The position numbers were made by a program, and so were the translations under genes. A model generated the notes under the pieces. That model was not told the origin of the DNA, searched no databases, and saw only the letters and a program-made list of their open reading frames with translations. Source: JBQDBK01 sp052090825 (GTDB lineage Bacteria > Bacillota > Clostridia > Tissierellales > Peptoniphilaceae). Taken from it: a stretch of DNA of 64,000 nucleotides. The stretch is taken from positions 1 through 64,000 of the forward strand of contig JBQDBK010000009.1 in the NCBI GenBank assembly GCA_052090825.1, given 5' to 3'. This document shows positions 26,009-34,821 of the stretch, in pieces (position 1 is the stretch's first letter; every line of letters begins with the position of its first letter).

Positions 26009-27456
26009 AGTTCACCTATAGTAACTATATTTTTATAAACCTCTTCGACAGTTGTAACTCCATTTAATAAAATATTTCTCATGGATTCTTTTAAAGTCAC
26101 CATTCCTTCTTTAATACAAAGTTTTCTAAATTCTTCTAAACTTATATTACTATTTATAGCTTCTTTTAACTTATCATTTAATATTAAAATTTCATATACA
26201 GCTATTCTTCCATTATATCCATTATTACAATATTTACATCCTACATTTTTATATACATCTAAAGTCTCATTATATAATTCCACATAAGATTTATTTCTAA
26301 CTTTGCATTTACATAATTTTCTAACCAGTCTTTGAGATATAATTCCAACTACTCCAGCTGAAATTAAATAGTTTTCTATTCCCATATCTTTTAGTCTATA
26401 GATTGCTGATGGAGAATCATTGGCATGAAGTGTGCTTAAAACTAAATGTCCTGTTATTGAAGCTCTTAAAGCAGTTCTAGCAGTATTAACGTCTCTTATT
26501 TCACCTACCATTATTTTGTCAGGGTCTAATCTTAATATAGACTTTAAACCTGAATTAAAATCCATCCCCACCTGCTCATTTATTTCTATTTGGTTTATCC
26601 CTTCAATTTTATATTCTACTGGATCCTCAATAGTTATTATATTTGTTTCTTCATTTTGTAATTCCTTTAAAAAAGTTATTAATGATGTTGTCTTACCAGA
26701 TCCTGTCGGACCCACGCTTAAAATCAAACCATTAGGTTGACTTATCATTTTATCAATCAATTCTTCCTGAAAACCTTTTACTCCTATTGCCGATTTAGTT
26801 AATATTGCATCTTTTTTATTTAAAACCCTTAAAACTACTTTTTCAGAAAATATAGTTGGAACTATTGCAACTCTTATATCTATTAATTTACTCCCATAAT
26901 TGTAAGTAAATCTCCCATCTTGAGGAATATTTTTAACTGTATAATCCAAATTACTTAAAACCTTAATTCTATTTATCATCAATCTACTAATCGACTTATT
27001 TATTTCTATTAAATCTTTAAGAACACCATCTATTCTTATTCTTATTTTTGAAAAGTCTTCATAAGCATCCATATGTATATCCGAAGAATTGTTTTCTATA
27101 GCGTAACTAATTATTTCATCTAAAAACTTTATAATTTTAGAATTTGTATTTTCTATTTGAAAAGTCTCTTCGTTCTTTATTGCAGAAAGGGAAAAATCAT
27201 CTAATAAATTTTTAATATTTGATAAATCTGACTTTGGATATGTATTTCTTCTATAAATCTCTAACTCATCAAAAGAACACTTATCAAATCCAACATCTTT
27301 CTTCAAAATTAACTTTAACGAAATTTCTGTATTTTTATTATATTCAGCTATCCAAAATATAACTTTATCATCTATTATAGATTTAGGAACAACATTGTAT
27401 TTATAAGAAATATTCTTATCTACTATTTTTAGTAAATTTTCAAATAAAATATCCAT
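26005..27456 (-). CDS. pilB: type IV pilus assembly ATPase (PilB/GspE)
   Basis: Hexameric ATPase powering pilus extension. It shows the Walker A GPTGSGKTTS, Asp box, Walker B LRLDPDKIMVGEIRD, His box (HLVLSTLHANDS) and a four-Cys zinc site (CKCK...CKYC) near residue 400-425. The length of 483 is a little short because the N-terminal region is reduced. First gene of the pilus operon behind a sigma-A promoter. No retraction ATPase pilT is seen in the window. Confidence 0.95.
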   Translation of the reverse strand: MDILFENLLKIVDKNISYKYNVVPKSIIDDKVIFWIAEYNKNTEISLKLILKKDVGFDKCSFDELEIYRRNTYPKSDLSNIKNLLDDFSLSAIKNEETFQIENTNSKIIKFLDEIISYAIENNSSDIHMDAYEDFSKIRIRIDGVLKDLIEINKSISRLMINRIKVLSNLDYTVKNIPQDGRFTYNYGSKLIDIRVAIVPTIFSEKVVLRVLNKKDAILTKSAIGVKGFQEELIDKMISQPNGLILSVGPTGSGKTTSLITFLKELQNEETNIITIEDPVEYKIEGINQIEINEQVGMDFNSGLKSILRLDPDKIMVGEIRDVNTARTALRASITGHLVLSTLHANDSPSAIYRLKDMGIENYLISAGVVGIISQRLVRKLCKCKVRNKSYVELYNETLDVYKNVGCKYCNNGYNGRIAVYEILILNDKLKEAINSNISLEEFRKLCIKEGMVTLKESMRNILLNGVTTVEEVYKNIVTIGEL

Positions 27457-27540
27457 ATTATAGACCTCGTAAAATTAAAATTATTTTGCTTTATTTTTAA
27501 GTCATATTAGTTATGATTTATAATTTACTATACTACTAAG

Positions 27541-27570
27541 ATTATCCCATAAAGTACAATATAGTGTCAA
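27541..27570 (-). promoter_or_regulatory. promoter of the pilus operon
   Basis: TTGACA at 27565-27570 with an 18-base spacer to GATAAT at 27541-27546, immediately downstream of the topA terminator. Confidence 0.75.
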
Positions 27571-27582
27571 GAATATTAAAAA

Positions 27583-27613
27583 GAATAGTAGGAAATATAC
27601 CCCCCTACTATTC
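27583..27613 (-). terminator. intrinsic terminator of topA
   Basis: GAATAGTAGG at 27604-27613 (minus) pairs perfectly with CCTACTATTC at 27583-27592, then TTTTTAAT. The first stem arm contains the TAG stop of topA. Confidence 0.88.
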
Positions 27614-29683
27614 TTCATTAGTATTTTCTCTATAGTCGCATGTTTTATTGTTACATTTTATAATCTTTGAATTTCTATTTTGTTTGACAGTTAAAATATC
27701 TCCACATTTAGGACATTTTTTATCTATAGGTTTATTCCATGAAACAAAATCACATTCTGGATAATTATTACATCCAAAAAATTTTCTTCCTTTTTTACTT
27801 CTTTTTACTACTATATCTCCGCCACATTTAGGGCATTTAACATCAATTTTTTCAATTAATGGTTTCGTATTTCTACAGTCTGGAAAACCAGGACATGCTA
27901 AAAACTTGCCATACCTACCCATCTTAATTACCATATTCCTACCACATTTTTCACAAATTTCGTCTGTTACTTCATCTTTAATCTCTACTTTTTCTATACT
28001 TTGTTCAGCTATTTTTAAATCTTTTTCTAGCTGTTCATAAAATAAGGTAATTAAATCCTGCCACTTCATTTTTCCTTCAGCAATCTTATCTAAATTATCT
28101 TCCATATTCGCAGTAAACTTTTCATTTATTAAATCACTAAAATTATCGCATAAAATATCATTTACTGTTAACCCTAGTTCTGTTGGCATTAATCTTTTTT
28201 CTTCTATTACTACATAATATCTAGATAATAGAGTGCTAATAGTTGGTGAATAGGTTGAAGGTCTTCCTATTCCTAACTCTTCTAACATTTTTATTAAACT
28301 AGCTTCATTATATCTTGCTGGAGGTTGAGTGAAATGTTGTATTTTACTTACTTCCTTAGCTTGTAATACATCATCAATTTCTAAATTCGGTAATATATTG
28401 TCCTTTTCTGTGGAAAATTCATATACTTTTAAAAATCCGTCAAAAGTTATTTGAGATCCTGAAGATTTAAATACTTCTAAGTTAGAAATAATTTCTAAAC
28501 TCATTGTATTATAAAGGGCTGCTTTCATCTGAGATGCTACAAATCTTTTCCATATAAGAGAATATAGTTTAAATTCATCTTTAGATAAAGAATCTTTTAT
28601 ACTATATGGGGTTTTACTAACGTCAGTTGGTCTTATACATTCATGGGCATCTTGAATATTAGAAGCTTTCTTTGCTACTTTTCTTGCCCCTACATAATTT
28701 TTCCCATATTCTTCTTCTATGAATTTCATTAAATTATTCAATGCTTCATCTGAAATTCTTGTAGAATCTGTTCTCATATATGTTATTAAACCAACTTGTC
28801 CTACTTTCGGTAAAGAAACACCTTCATATAGGCTTTGAGCAACCATCATAGTTTTTTTAGTTGAAAAATTAAGTCTTTTTGATGATTCTTGTTGCAAAGT
28901 TGATGTTGTAAAAGGTGAAGCTGGTGATTTCTTTCTACTACCTTCTTTTATATTTTTTACTATAAAATTATTTTTATCAATTTTATTTAAAATATTAATT
29001 GCTTCTTCTTCATCTTTTATTTCTTTTTTTACTATTTTATTACCTTGGATACTTCCATAATATTTTGAATTAAAAGCTTTTCTATTTTTCTTAAGTACCG
29101 CTTCTATTGTCCAATATTCTTCTGAAACGAAGTCGTCAATTTCTTGTTCTCTATCGCAAATAGACTTCAAGACAACCGATTGAACTCTACCAGCAGATAA
29201 TCCATTCTTCACTTTTTTCCATAATAAAGGACTTATTTTATAACCAGCTAGTCTATCCAATATTCTTCTAGCCTGTTGAGCATCAACTAAATCCATATCA
29301 ATTGTTCTAGGATTTTTAATTTGTTTTTTCACTGTTTCTTTTGTTATTTCATTAAAAGTAACCCGACTTTTATCATCTATGTCCATTCCTAAAATATAAC
29401 TCAAATGCCAAGATATAGCTTCTCCTTCTCTATCTGGGTCAGTTGCTAAAAAAATTTTATCTGCTTGTTTAGCTTCTTTTTTTAAACTTTTTATCAATTC
29501 ACCTTTTCCCCTAATATTAATATATTTAGGTTCAAAATTATTTTCTATATCTATTCCCAATTTACTTTTTGGTAAATCTCTAATATGTCCAACTGAAGCA
29601 ACAACTTTATAATTTTTCCCTAACATTTTCTTTATAGTTTTCGCTTTAGTTGGCGATTCAACTATCACTAAATTTTTAACCAA
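27608..29683 (-). CDS. topA: DNA topoisomerase I
   Basis: Type IA enzyme relaxing negative supercoils. The Toprim start VIVESPTKAKTIKKML, ATDPDREGEAISWHL, and the active-site Tyr in LITYMRTDSTRIS (about 300) are clear. Three C-terminal zinc ribbons follow (CEKCG...CPGFPDC, CPKCG...CNNYPEC, CPKCG...CNNKTC) in a 691-residue protein. The start is TTG with GGAAGTG upstream. The gene stands alone between a promoter and a terminator, not in the usual dprA-topA neighbourhood. Confidence 0.97.
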   Translation of the reverse strand: MVKNLVIVESPTKAKTIKKMLGKNYKVVASVGHIRDLPKSKLGIDIENNFEPKYINIRGKGELIKSLKKEAKQADKIFLATDPDREGEAISWHLSYILGMDIDDKSRVTFNEITKETVKKQIKNPRTIDMDLVDAQQARRILDRLAGYKISPLLWKKVKNGLSAGRVQSVVLKSICDREQEIDDFVSEEYWTIEAVLKKNRKAFNSKYYGSIQGNKIVKKEIKDEEEAINILNKIDKNNFIVKNIKEGSRKKSPASPFTTSTLQQESSKRLNFSTKKTMMVAQSLYEGVSLPKVGQVGLITYMRTDSTRISDEALNNLMKFIEEEYGKNYVGARKVAKKASNIQDAHECIRPTDVSKTPYSIKDSLSKDEFKLYSLIWKRFVASQMKAALYNTMSLEIISNLEVFKSSGSQITFDGFLKVYEFSTEKDNILPNLEIDDVLQAKEVSKIQHFTQPPARYNEASLIKMLEELGIGRPSTYSPTISTLLSRYYVVIEEKRLMPTELGLTVNDILCDNFSDLINEKFTANMEDNLDKIAEGKMKWQDLITLFYEQLEKDLKIAEQSIEKVEIKDEVTDEICEKCGRNMVIKMGRYGKFLACPGFPDCRNTKPLIEKIDVKCPKCGGDIVVKRSKKGRKFFGCNNYPECDFVSWNKPIDKKCPKCGDILTVKQNRNSKIIKCNNKTCDYRENTNEE

Positions 29684-29720
29684 ATTTACACTTCCTTAAT
29701 GTTTTAAATTAACTTCATCT

Positions 29721-29749
29721 ATAATATCAACAAAATAAAAACTCTTCAA
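29721..29749 (-). promoter_or_regulatory. promoter of topA
   Basis: TTGAAG at 29744-29749, 17-base spacer, TATTAT at 29721-29726, about 25 bases before the topA ribosome binding site. Confidence 0.65.
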
Positions 29750-29858
29750 GAATTATATTATTTAAATTAGTTATTATGTATAATCTAACATATTTTTTAT
29801 ATTATTTAAAACATAAGATTTATAAAATTAGTTATTTAATTTAACTTTTAATTTATTA

Positions 29859-29893
29859 ATAAAAAACTCTTGTCCTTGACAAGAGTTTTTTAT
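29859..29893 (-). terminator. intrinsic terminator of the rubrerythrin gene
   Basis: A 14-bp or longer stem (29861-29874 with 29878-29891) with a tiny loop and TTTTTTATT tail; its outer edge touches the rubrerythrin stop. Confidence 0.9.
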
Positions 29894-30438
29894 TAATATT
29901 CAAGAAATACTTTTGATTTAGCTCCACATATTGGGCATGATTCTTCATTTTCATCAAAAGTTATATATCCACAAACTGGACACATAAATATTTTATCTAT
30001 TTCTAAATCTTTTCCCTGATCTACTGCTTCTTTAGCTTCTTTATATTTTTCAGCATGAACTTTTTCTGCATCTACTGCATATTTCATTGCTTTTATAGCT
30101 TCTTTTTCTTCTTGCATTTCTGCAACAGCTATATAGGCTGGATACATTTGGTTACTTTCAAATAATTCTCCATTTCTTGCAGCTTCAAGATTTTCAGAAG
30201 TATTTCCTATCCCAAATCCTGCCATGGAAACTACTGGAAAATCACCTTTAACATCTTTTAAAGCTTTAAAATGAAGTGTAGCATGAACTCTTTCTGCATC
30301 TGAAGTAGCTTTATAAAGTCTTGCAACATTCTTAAAATCATTTTTTTCAGCCTCTTCACCCCATATGATATATCTCATATGTGCCTGAGATTCTCCACCA
30401 AAAGCTGATCTTAAATTTTCACTTGTCATTTGATTCAT
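29893..30438 (-). CDS. rbr: rubrerythrin
   Basis: Anaerobe peroxide-reducing protein. Residues 1-140 are a ferritin-like diiron four-helix domain (FGGESQAHMRY, ATSDAERVHATLHF, AVAEMQEEKEA, AEKVHAEKYKEA). Residues 145-181 are a rubredoxin-type iron site (CPVCGY...CPICGA). The length of 181 is normal. ATG after AAGGGGG. Its own promoter and terminator make it monocistronic, consistent with stress control. Confidence 0.95.
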   Translation of the reverse strand: MNQMTSENLRSAFGGESQAHMRYIIWGEEAEKNDFKNVARLYKATSDAERVHATLHFKALKDVKGDFPVVSMAGFGIGNTSENLEAARNGELFESNQMYPAYIAVAEMQEEKEAIKAMKYAVDAEKVHAEKYKEAKEAVDQGKDLEIDKIFMCPVCGYITFDENEESCPICGAKSKVFLEY

Positions 30439-30474
30439 TTTTTTACCCCCTTAAATTTTACACCATTTTAATAT

Positions 30475-30503
30475 ATTATATCTAAATTTTTAATTATATT
30501 CAA
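30475..30503 (-). promoter_or_regulatory. promoter of the rubrerythrin gene
   Basis: TTGAAT at 30498-30503, 17-base spacer, TATAAT at 30475-30480. I could not identify a convincing PerR operator. Confidence 0.78.
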
Positions 30504-30518
30504 GGAATATTAAGAAAA

Positions 30519-31586
30519 TCAACTGACAACGCTTAGTTTTTCTGCCTGGTCACTTGTTGACAAAGCATTTATTATATCATCTAAGTCACCATCAGTTATA
30601 TCATCAATTTTATGAAGTGTTAAATTTATTCTATGGTCTGTAACCCTACCTTGAGGATAATTATAAGTCCTTATTCTTTCTGACCTATCTCCTGTACCTA
30701 TTTGTGACCTTTTTTGGTTAGATAATTCATCATTTTGTTCCTGTTGTTTTAAATCAAAGAGTTTTGTTTTTAAAATCTTCATAGCTTTTTCTTTGTTTTT
30801 TAATTGTGATTTTTCATCTTGACAAGATATTACTATTCCTGTTGGTAAATGAGTCAATCTTACAGCTGAATCTGTTGTATTTACTGACTGACCACCATTA
30901 CCTGAAGACCTAAAAACATCAAATTTAATTTCTGACATATCTATATCTATTTCCACATCTTCTGCTTCAGGTAAAACAGCTACTGTTGCAGTAGACGTGT
31001 GTATTCTTCCAGAACTTTCAGTTTCAGGTACTCTTTGAACTCTATGAACACCTGATTCATATTTAAGTTTAGAATAAGCCCCATTTCCAATTATCATAAA
31101 TATTACTTCTTTATAACCACCTATACCAATTTCATTCGTAGCCATTATATCGGTTTTCCAGCCCATTCTTTCAGCAAATCTCATATATTGTCTAAACAAA
31201 ACGCCAGCAAATAGAGCAGCTTCGTCTCCACCTGCTCCAGCCCTTATTTCTACTATTACATTTTTTCTATCATTAGGATCTTTAGGTATTAGCAAAATTT
31301 TTAACTCATCATCTAATTTAGCTAAGTTTTCTTCATCACTCTTGATTTCTTCTTTTACTAATTCCTTTAAATCATCATCTAATTTTTCTCCTAACATTTC
31401 TTTATTTTCTTTTAGATGATTTTCAACATTTTTGTATTCTCTATACTTAAGAACTATAGGTTCAATTTCAGCGTGTTCTATAGCTGTTTTTTGGTACAAT
31501 TTAGAATCGTTAATAACATTCATATCCATTAAATCATTTTCAAGTTCTTTATATCTTTTTTCAAATACTTCTAAATTCTCGTACAT
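30519..31586 (-). CDS. prfA: peptide chain release factor 1
   Basis: Recognises UAA/UAG and triggers peptide release; the GGQ loop is in RSSGNGGQSVNTTDSAVR (about 230), and the Gln is the target of PrmC next door. The length of 355 is normal. ATG with AAAGGAG; the gene start overlaps the end of prmC by 26 bases. Confidence 0.97.
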   Translation of the reverse strand: MYENLEVFEKRYKELENDLMDMNVINDSKLYQKTAIEHAEIEPIVLKYREYKNVENHLKENKEMLGEKLDDDLKELVKEEIKSDEENLAKLDDELKILLIPKDPNDRKNVIVEIRAGAGGDEAALFAGVLFRQYMRFAERMGWKTDIMATNEIGIGGYKEVIFMIIGNGAYSKLKYESGVHRVQRVPETESSGRIHTSTATVAVLPEAEDVEIDIDMSEIKFDVFRSSGNGGQSVNTTDSAVRLTHLPTGIVISCQDEKSQLKNKEKAMKILKTKLFDLKQQEQNDELSNQKRSQIGTGDRSERIRTYNYPQGRVTDHRINLTLHKIDDITDGDLDDIINALSTSDQAEKLSVVS

Positions 31587-32421
31587 TAATTTCTCCTTTA
31601 GTCGCTATTAATACTCTATCATTTCCAGATAAATCTTTAAAACAATAAGTTTTATAATCTTCTAATAAGTCTGTAATTAAATTTTTTTGATTATATCCTA
31701 TTTCTAAAACTAAAAATCCATTTTTATTTAAATGTTTATCTAAATTCTTAATAATCTTTCTATAAAAATATAATCCATCTTTTCCCCCATCTAAAGCTAA
31801 TCTGGGTTCAAAATCTTTAATTTCAATCTGTAAGTTTTCTATTTCTACACTTTCTATATATGGTGGATTTGAATATATTATATCAAATGTTTCATTTATA
31901 TTTGAATAAATATCACTTTGAACTATTTTTATATTTTCTAGTTTATAATTATTTATATTAGTTATAGTATTATTTATGGCTTCTTCAGATACATCAACTC
32001 CAGTATAGTCTATATGACTTCTTTCTAGTCCCATAGTCACTGAAACTATTCCTGAACCAACTCCTATTTCTAGTAAATTTTTTATATTATTTTTATCAAT
32101 TATATATTTTAATACATCGATACTAATTTCCGTATCTTTTCTTGGTATCAAAACTTTTTTATTTATTTTAAATTCTCTACCATAAAAATGTGCTGAACCT
32201 AAAATATAAGCCAAAGGTTCTCCATTTTTTCTTTTTTCCATAATACGAAAAAATTTATCTTTCTCTTTCTTTCCTACCTTTTCTTCCCCATGAACTAAAA
32301 GATAAGAAATGTCTTTTTCTAATATATCAGCTAATATATTTCTAACTTCTATAGACGAATTGGAATACCGATTATCTTTCAAATATTCTAAACCGCTTTT
32401 TATAAGATCATTTATTTCCAT
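31561..32421 (-). CDS. prmC: protein-(glutamine-N5) methyltransferase, release factor-specific
   Basis: SAM-dependent methylase of the RF1/RF2 GGQ glutamine. It has the NPPY active-site motif (IIYSNPPYIES), SAM loop LLEIGVGSGIVSVTMG and N-terminal helical domain in 286 residues. It lies between a YqhQ-like gene and prfA; the overlap with its substrate gene is the usual coupling. Confidence 0.96.
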   Translation of the reverse strand: MEINDLIKSGLEYLKDNRYSNSSIEVRNILADILEKDISYLLVHGEEKVGKKEKDKFFRIMEKRKNGEPLAYILGSAHFYGREFKINKKVLIPRKDTEISIDVLKYIIDKNNIKNLLEIGVGSGIVSVTMGLERSHIDYTGVDVSEEAINNTITNINNYKLENIKIVQSDIYSNINETFDIIYSNPPYIESVEIENLQIEIKDFEPRLALDGGKDGLYFYRKIIKNLDKHLNKNGFLVLEIGYNQKNLITDLLEDYKTYCFKDLSGNDRVLIATKGEINVREFRSI

Positions 32422-33347
32422 ATATCACTCTCTCCCTTTTCAGGAAGTACTGATTTTAAACTTGCTATAGCTACTTCAATCATTGATTCATCGGGTTCTT
32501 TTACCGTTACAAGAGACTGGATTTTTAACCCTGGAATAGCAAATAATTTACAAATTTTAGAATCACTTTTCCCTATAAATCTATTAATTTCATAAGATAT
32601 ACCTGCTACTAAAGGAAAAGCTAACAGCCTTGATAAGATTCTAATAATTGGAGATGGCCATCCAAAAAAAGTTAAAACCACTATGCTTATCATCATAACC
32701 ATGAATAAAAAACTTGTTCCACACCTAGGATGAACTATGGGGTATTTTTTTACGTTTTTTACTGTTAACTCTTCACCTGCTTCATAACATGTTATAGATT
32801 TATGCTCTGAACCATGATACATAAAGACTCTTTTTATATCTTCTAATTTTGAAATATAATATAAATATATTCCAAATATTATAAATCTTAATAATCCCTC
32901 TACTAGATTTAAAATTATACTTGACTGATTATATTTATTTAGGAGTCCAGCAATCATACTCGGTAAAATAAAAAATAAAATACTAGCTATGATAAAAGAT
33001 ACTAGCACAGTTATAGCAGTTATAATTGAATCTTTTTTATCTTTAAAAATTTTATCTAAAAAACCATCTTTTCTATCTATCTCAGCTTCTTCCCAAAAAG
33101 AAGCTGAATATGTTAAAGCATTAACCCCTATAGTCATAGCTTCTATTAGTTTATATGCTCCTCTTAATATAGGTAGCTTCAATATTTTATATTTGTCAGA
33201 GATATCTCTTAACTTGTCGACCTTTAATTCTATATCTCCATCCGGCTTTCTAACAGCTATGGCTAACTTTGAAGGGCCTTTCATCATAACCCCTTCTATA
33301 AGAGCTTGCCCTCCTATTGTAGTTTTAAAATTACTACTTATCTTCAT
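32412..33347 (-). CDS. DUF1385 (YqhQ-like) membrane protein
   Basis: A 311-residue membrane protein with the family start TIGGQALIEGVMMKGPSKLAIA, the conserved HGSEHKSITCYEAGEELT (His/Glu possible metal site) and HPRCGTSFLF. Four or so membrane helices lie at about 110-160 and 215-260. Function is not established; it commonly sits between rpmE and prmC as here. Confidence 0.88.
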   Translation of the reverse strand: MKISSNFKTTIGGQALIEGVMMKGPSKLAIAVRKPDGDIELKVDKLRDISDKYKILKLPILRGAYKLIEAMTIGVNALTYSASFWEEAEIDRKDGFLDKIFKDKKDSIITAITVLVSFIIASILFFILPSMIAGLLNKYNQSSIILNLVEGLLRFIIFGIYLYYISKLEDIKRVFMYHGSEHKSITCYEAGEELTVKNVKKYPIVHPRCGTSFLFMVMMISIVVLTFFGWPSPIIRILSRLLAFPLVAGISYEINRFIGKSDSKICKLFAIPGLKIQSLVTVKEPDESMIEVAIASLKSVLPEKGESDIWK

Positions 33348-33373
33348 ATATTAAAATTTCTCCTAAAGTGAAA

Positions 33374-33398
33374 AATGGTTAGCTACTAGCCAACCATT
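33374..33398 (-). terminator. terminator or attenuator after rpmE
   Basis: AATGGTTGGC pairs with GCTAACCATT (33389-33398 with 33374-33383, one G-U) and TTTTTC follows on the minus strand. It overlaps the rpmE stop and lies before yqhQ, so downstream genes rely on read-through or another promoter. Confidence 0.75.
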
Positions 33399-33600
33399 AC
33401 TTATTTCTTTTATATTTACTATTGAATTTCTCAATACGTCCGCCTTGGTCAGCCAACTTTTGTTTCCCAGTGAAGAATGGATGACATTCAGAACAAACTT
33501 CAACTTTTAAATCTTCTTTTACTGAACCTGTTTTAAAAGTATTCCCACAAACACAAGTTACAGTAGCTTCTTTATATTCAGGATGAATATCTTTTTTCAT
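33397..33600 (-). CDS. rpmE: 50S ribosomal protein L31
   Basis: A 67-residue zinc (C+) form of L31: CVCGNTF and CSECHPFFTGKQK give the four-Cys site. The frame opens three codons earlier with a TTG (33609), but AAGGAG lies 9 bases before the ATG at 33598-33600, matching the normal MKKDIHPEY start. Confidence 0.95.
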   Translation of the reverse strand: MKKDIHPEYKEATVTCVCGNTFKTGSVKEDLKVEVCSECHPFFTGKQKLADQGGRIEKFNSKYKRNK

Positions 33601-33634
33601 ACCTAACAACTCCTTCTAGTAATCTCAATTAATT

Positions 33635-33663
33635 ATTTTATCATATTATAAAAATATTTTCAA
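33635..33663 (-). promoter_or_regulatory. promoter of rpmE
   Basis: TTGAAA at 33658-33663, 17-base spacer, TAAAAT at 33635-33640, 22 bases before the ribosome binding site. Confidence 0.65.
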
Positions 33664-33675
33664 ATAATTATTTTA

Positions 33676-34110
33676 TCATTTTTTCATAGATCTAATATAT
33701 TCTTTTAAATCTATAACTTCTTTATTGGACATAATAATTTTAAATTCATAATCTTTTTCTAAACCTATACCAAAGCCTAAAATTGCAGCAAGTGGAGAAA
33801 GGACAACGCCTATTGCTGAAACTGTTAAAGATAATGAAAGAACAGTTTCTCCGTCTTTTTCTACGATTAACTTACTAGCATTACCTTTTTCCCAAATATC
33901 TTTTATAGCTTTTTTTATATCTTCAAAATTTATAAAATCTTTCTTTGTATTTCCATTATTTTCACTTGACGTAAATAAACTTATTGATGAATTAATAGAT
34001 TTAATCGCTAAATCCACATCTCCATCAGAATCTAAAAGAGCCAATCTAACTATATCATATGATGCACCTGTTACATTAATAACATAATCTATTTTTTCCA
34101 TACTTATCAT
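33676..34110 (-). CDS. UBA-like/DUF4342 domain protein
   Basis: A 144-residue protein with an N-terminal UBA/TS-N-like helix bundle (KIDYVINVTGASYDIVRLALLDSDGDVDLAIKSI, here described by its key residues GASYD and DGDVD). A small beta-rich C-terminal DUF4342 domain follows, with a hydrophobic stretch LSLTVSAIGVVLSPLAAILG. Function unknown; the UBA-like part suggests protein or nucleic acid binding. ATG with GGAGGCGAT. Confidence 0.72.
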   Translation of the reverse strand: MISMEKIDYVINVTGASYDIVRLALLDSDGDVDLAIKSINSSISLFTSSENNGNTKKDFINFEDIKKAIKDIWEKGNASKLIVEKDGETVLSLSLTVSAIGVVLSPLAAILGFGIGLEKDYEFKIIMSNKEVIDLKEYIRSMKK

Positions 34111-34157
34111 AATTATCGCCTCCTACTATTTTATACCCTTTAAAAATTAAAATAAAA

Positions 34158-34811
34158 CTATTTAAGTTCTCTTTCAACTTCTTTTATTATATTATCTTTT
34201 CCTAATATAACAAGAATATCATTCTCTTTAAGACTTGTTTTAGCTGAAGGAGCTACTTTTACTTCATCTCCTCTTTCTATAGCTAAAATTGTAACTTTAT
34301 AAGTATTTCTTATATGCAACTCTTCTATAGTTTTATCTATCCAATCTGGAAGAACTTTCATTTCAGCTATAGAAAAATCTGGCGATAACTGAATATAGTC
34401 TAGTATGTTATTTGATGTTAGATTATGAGCAACCCTATTTCCCATATCTATTTCCGGAAAAATTATTTTATCAGCTCCTACTTTTCTAAGTATTCCACCC
34501 TGCCTAGTAGTCTTTGCTTTAGCTAGTATATATTCTATTCCAGACTCTTTACAAATTAAAGTGGCCATTATGGCAGCTTCTAAGTTAGAACCTATAGCTA
34601 TTACAGCTGTATCAAAATTTTTTAAACCTAATTGATTTGTTGCATTTTCATCTAGAACATCACATTGTATAGCAGTAGTAACTTCATCAGCAATAGCCTG
34701 AATCTTATCATAATCTATATCTATTATTAATACTTCATTTCCAAGATCTGTAAGTGTTGTAGCTATAGTAGATCCAAATCTTCCACAACCAAAAACTACA
34801 AATGATTTCAT
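34158..34811 (-). CDS. ktrA: potassium uptake regulatory subunit (KtrA/TrkA, RCK)
   Basis: Cytoplasmic RCK ring subunit gating the KtrB channel. The Rossmann motif FVVFGCGRFGSTIA, the acidic IIDIDYDKI end of strand 2 and a C-terminal RCK_C domain (ILAIERGDEVKVAPS...LVILG) are seen in 217 residues. The frame opens at a TTG at 34829, but AAGGAGATAATT precedes the ATG at 34809-34811. It follows ktrB by 10 bases. Confidence 0.93.
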   Translation of the reverse strand: MKSFVVFGCGRFGSTIATTLTDLGNEVLIIDIDYDKIQAIADEVTTAIQCDVLDENATNQLGLKNFDTAVIAIGSNLEAAIMATLICKESGIEYILAKAKTTRQGGILRKVGADKIIFPEIDMGNRVAHNLTSNNILDYIQLSPDFSIAEMKVLPDWIDKTIEELHIRNTYKVTILAIERGDEVKVAPSAKTSLKENDILVILGKDNIIKEVERELK

Positions 34812-34821
34812 AATTATCTCC

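Noticed and set aside
30439..30520. PerR operator before rubrerythrin
   Set aside because: Only AT-rich half-matches are seen; nothing fits the 15-base palindrome well enough.
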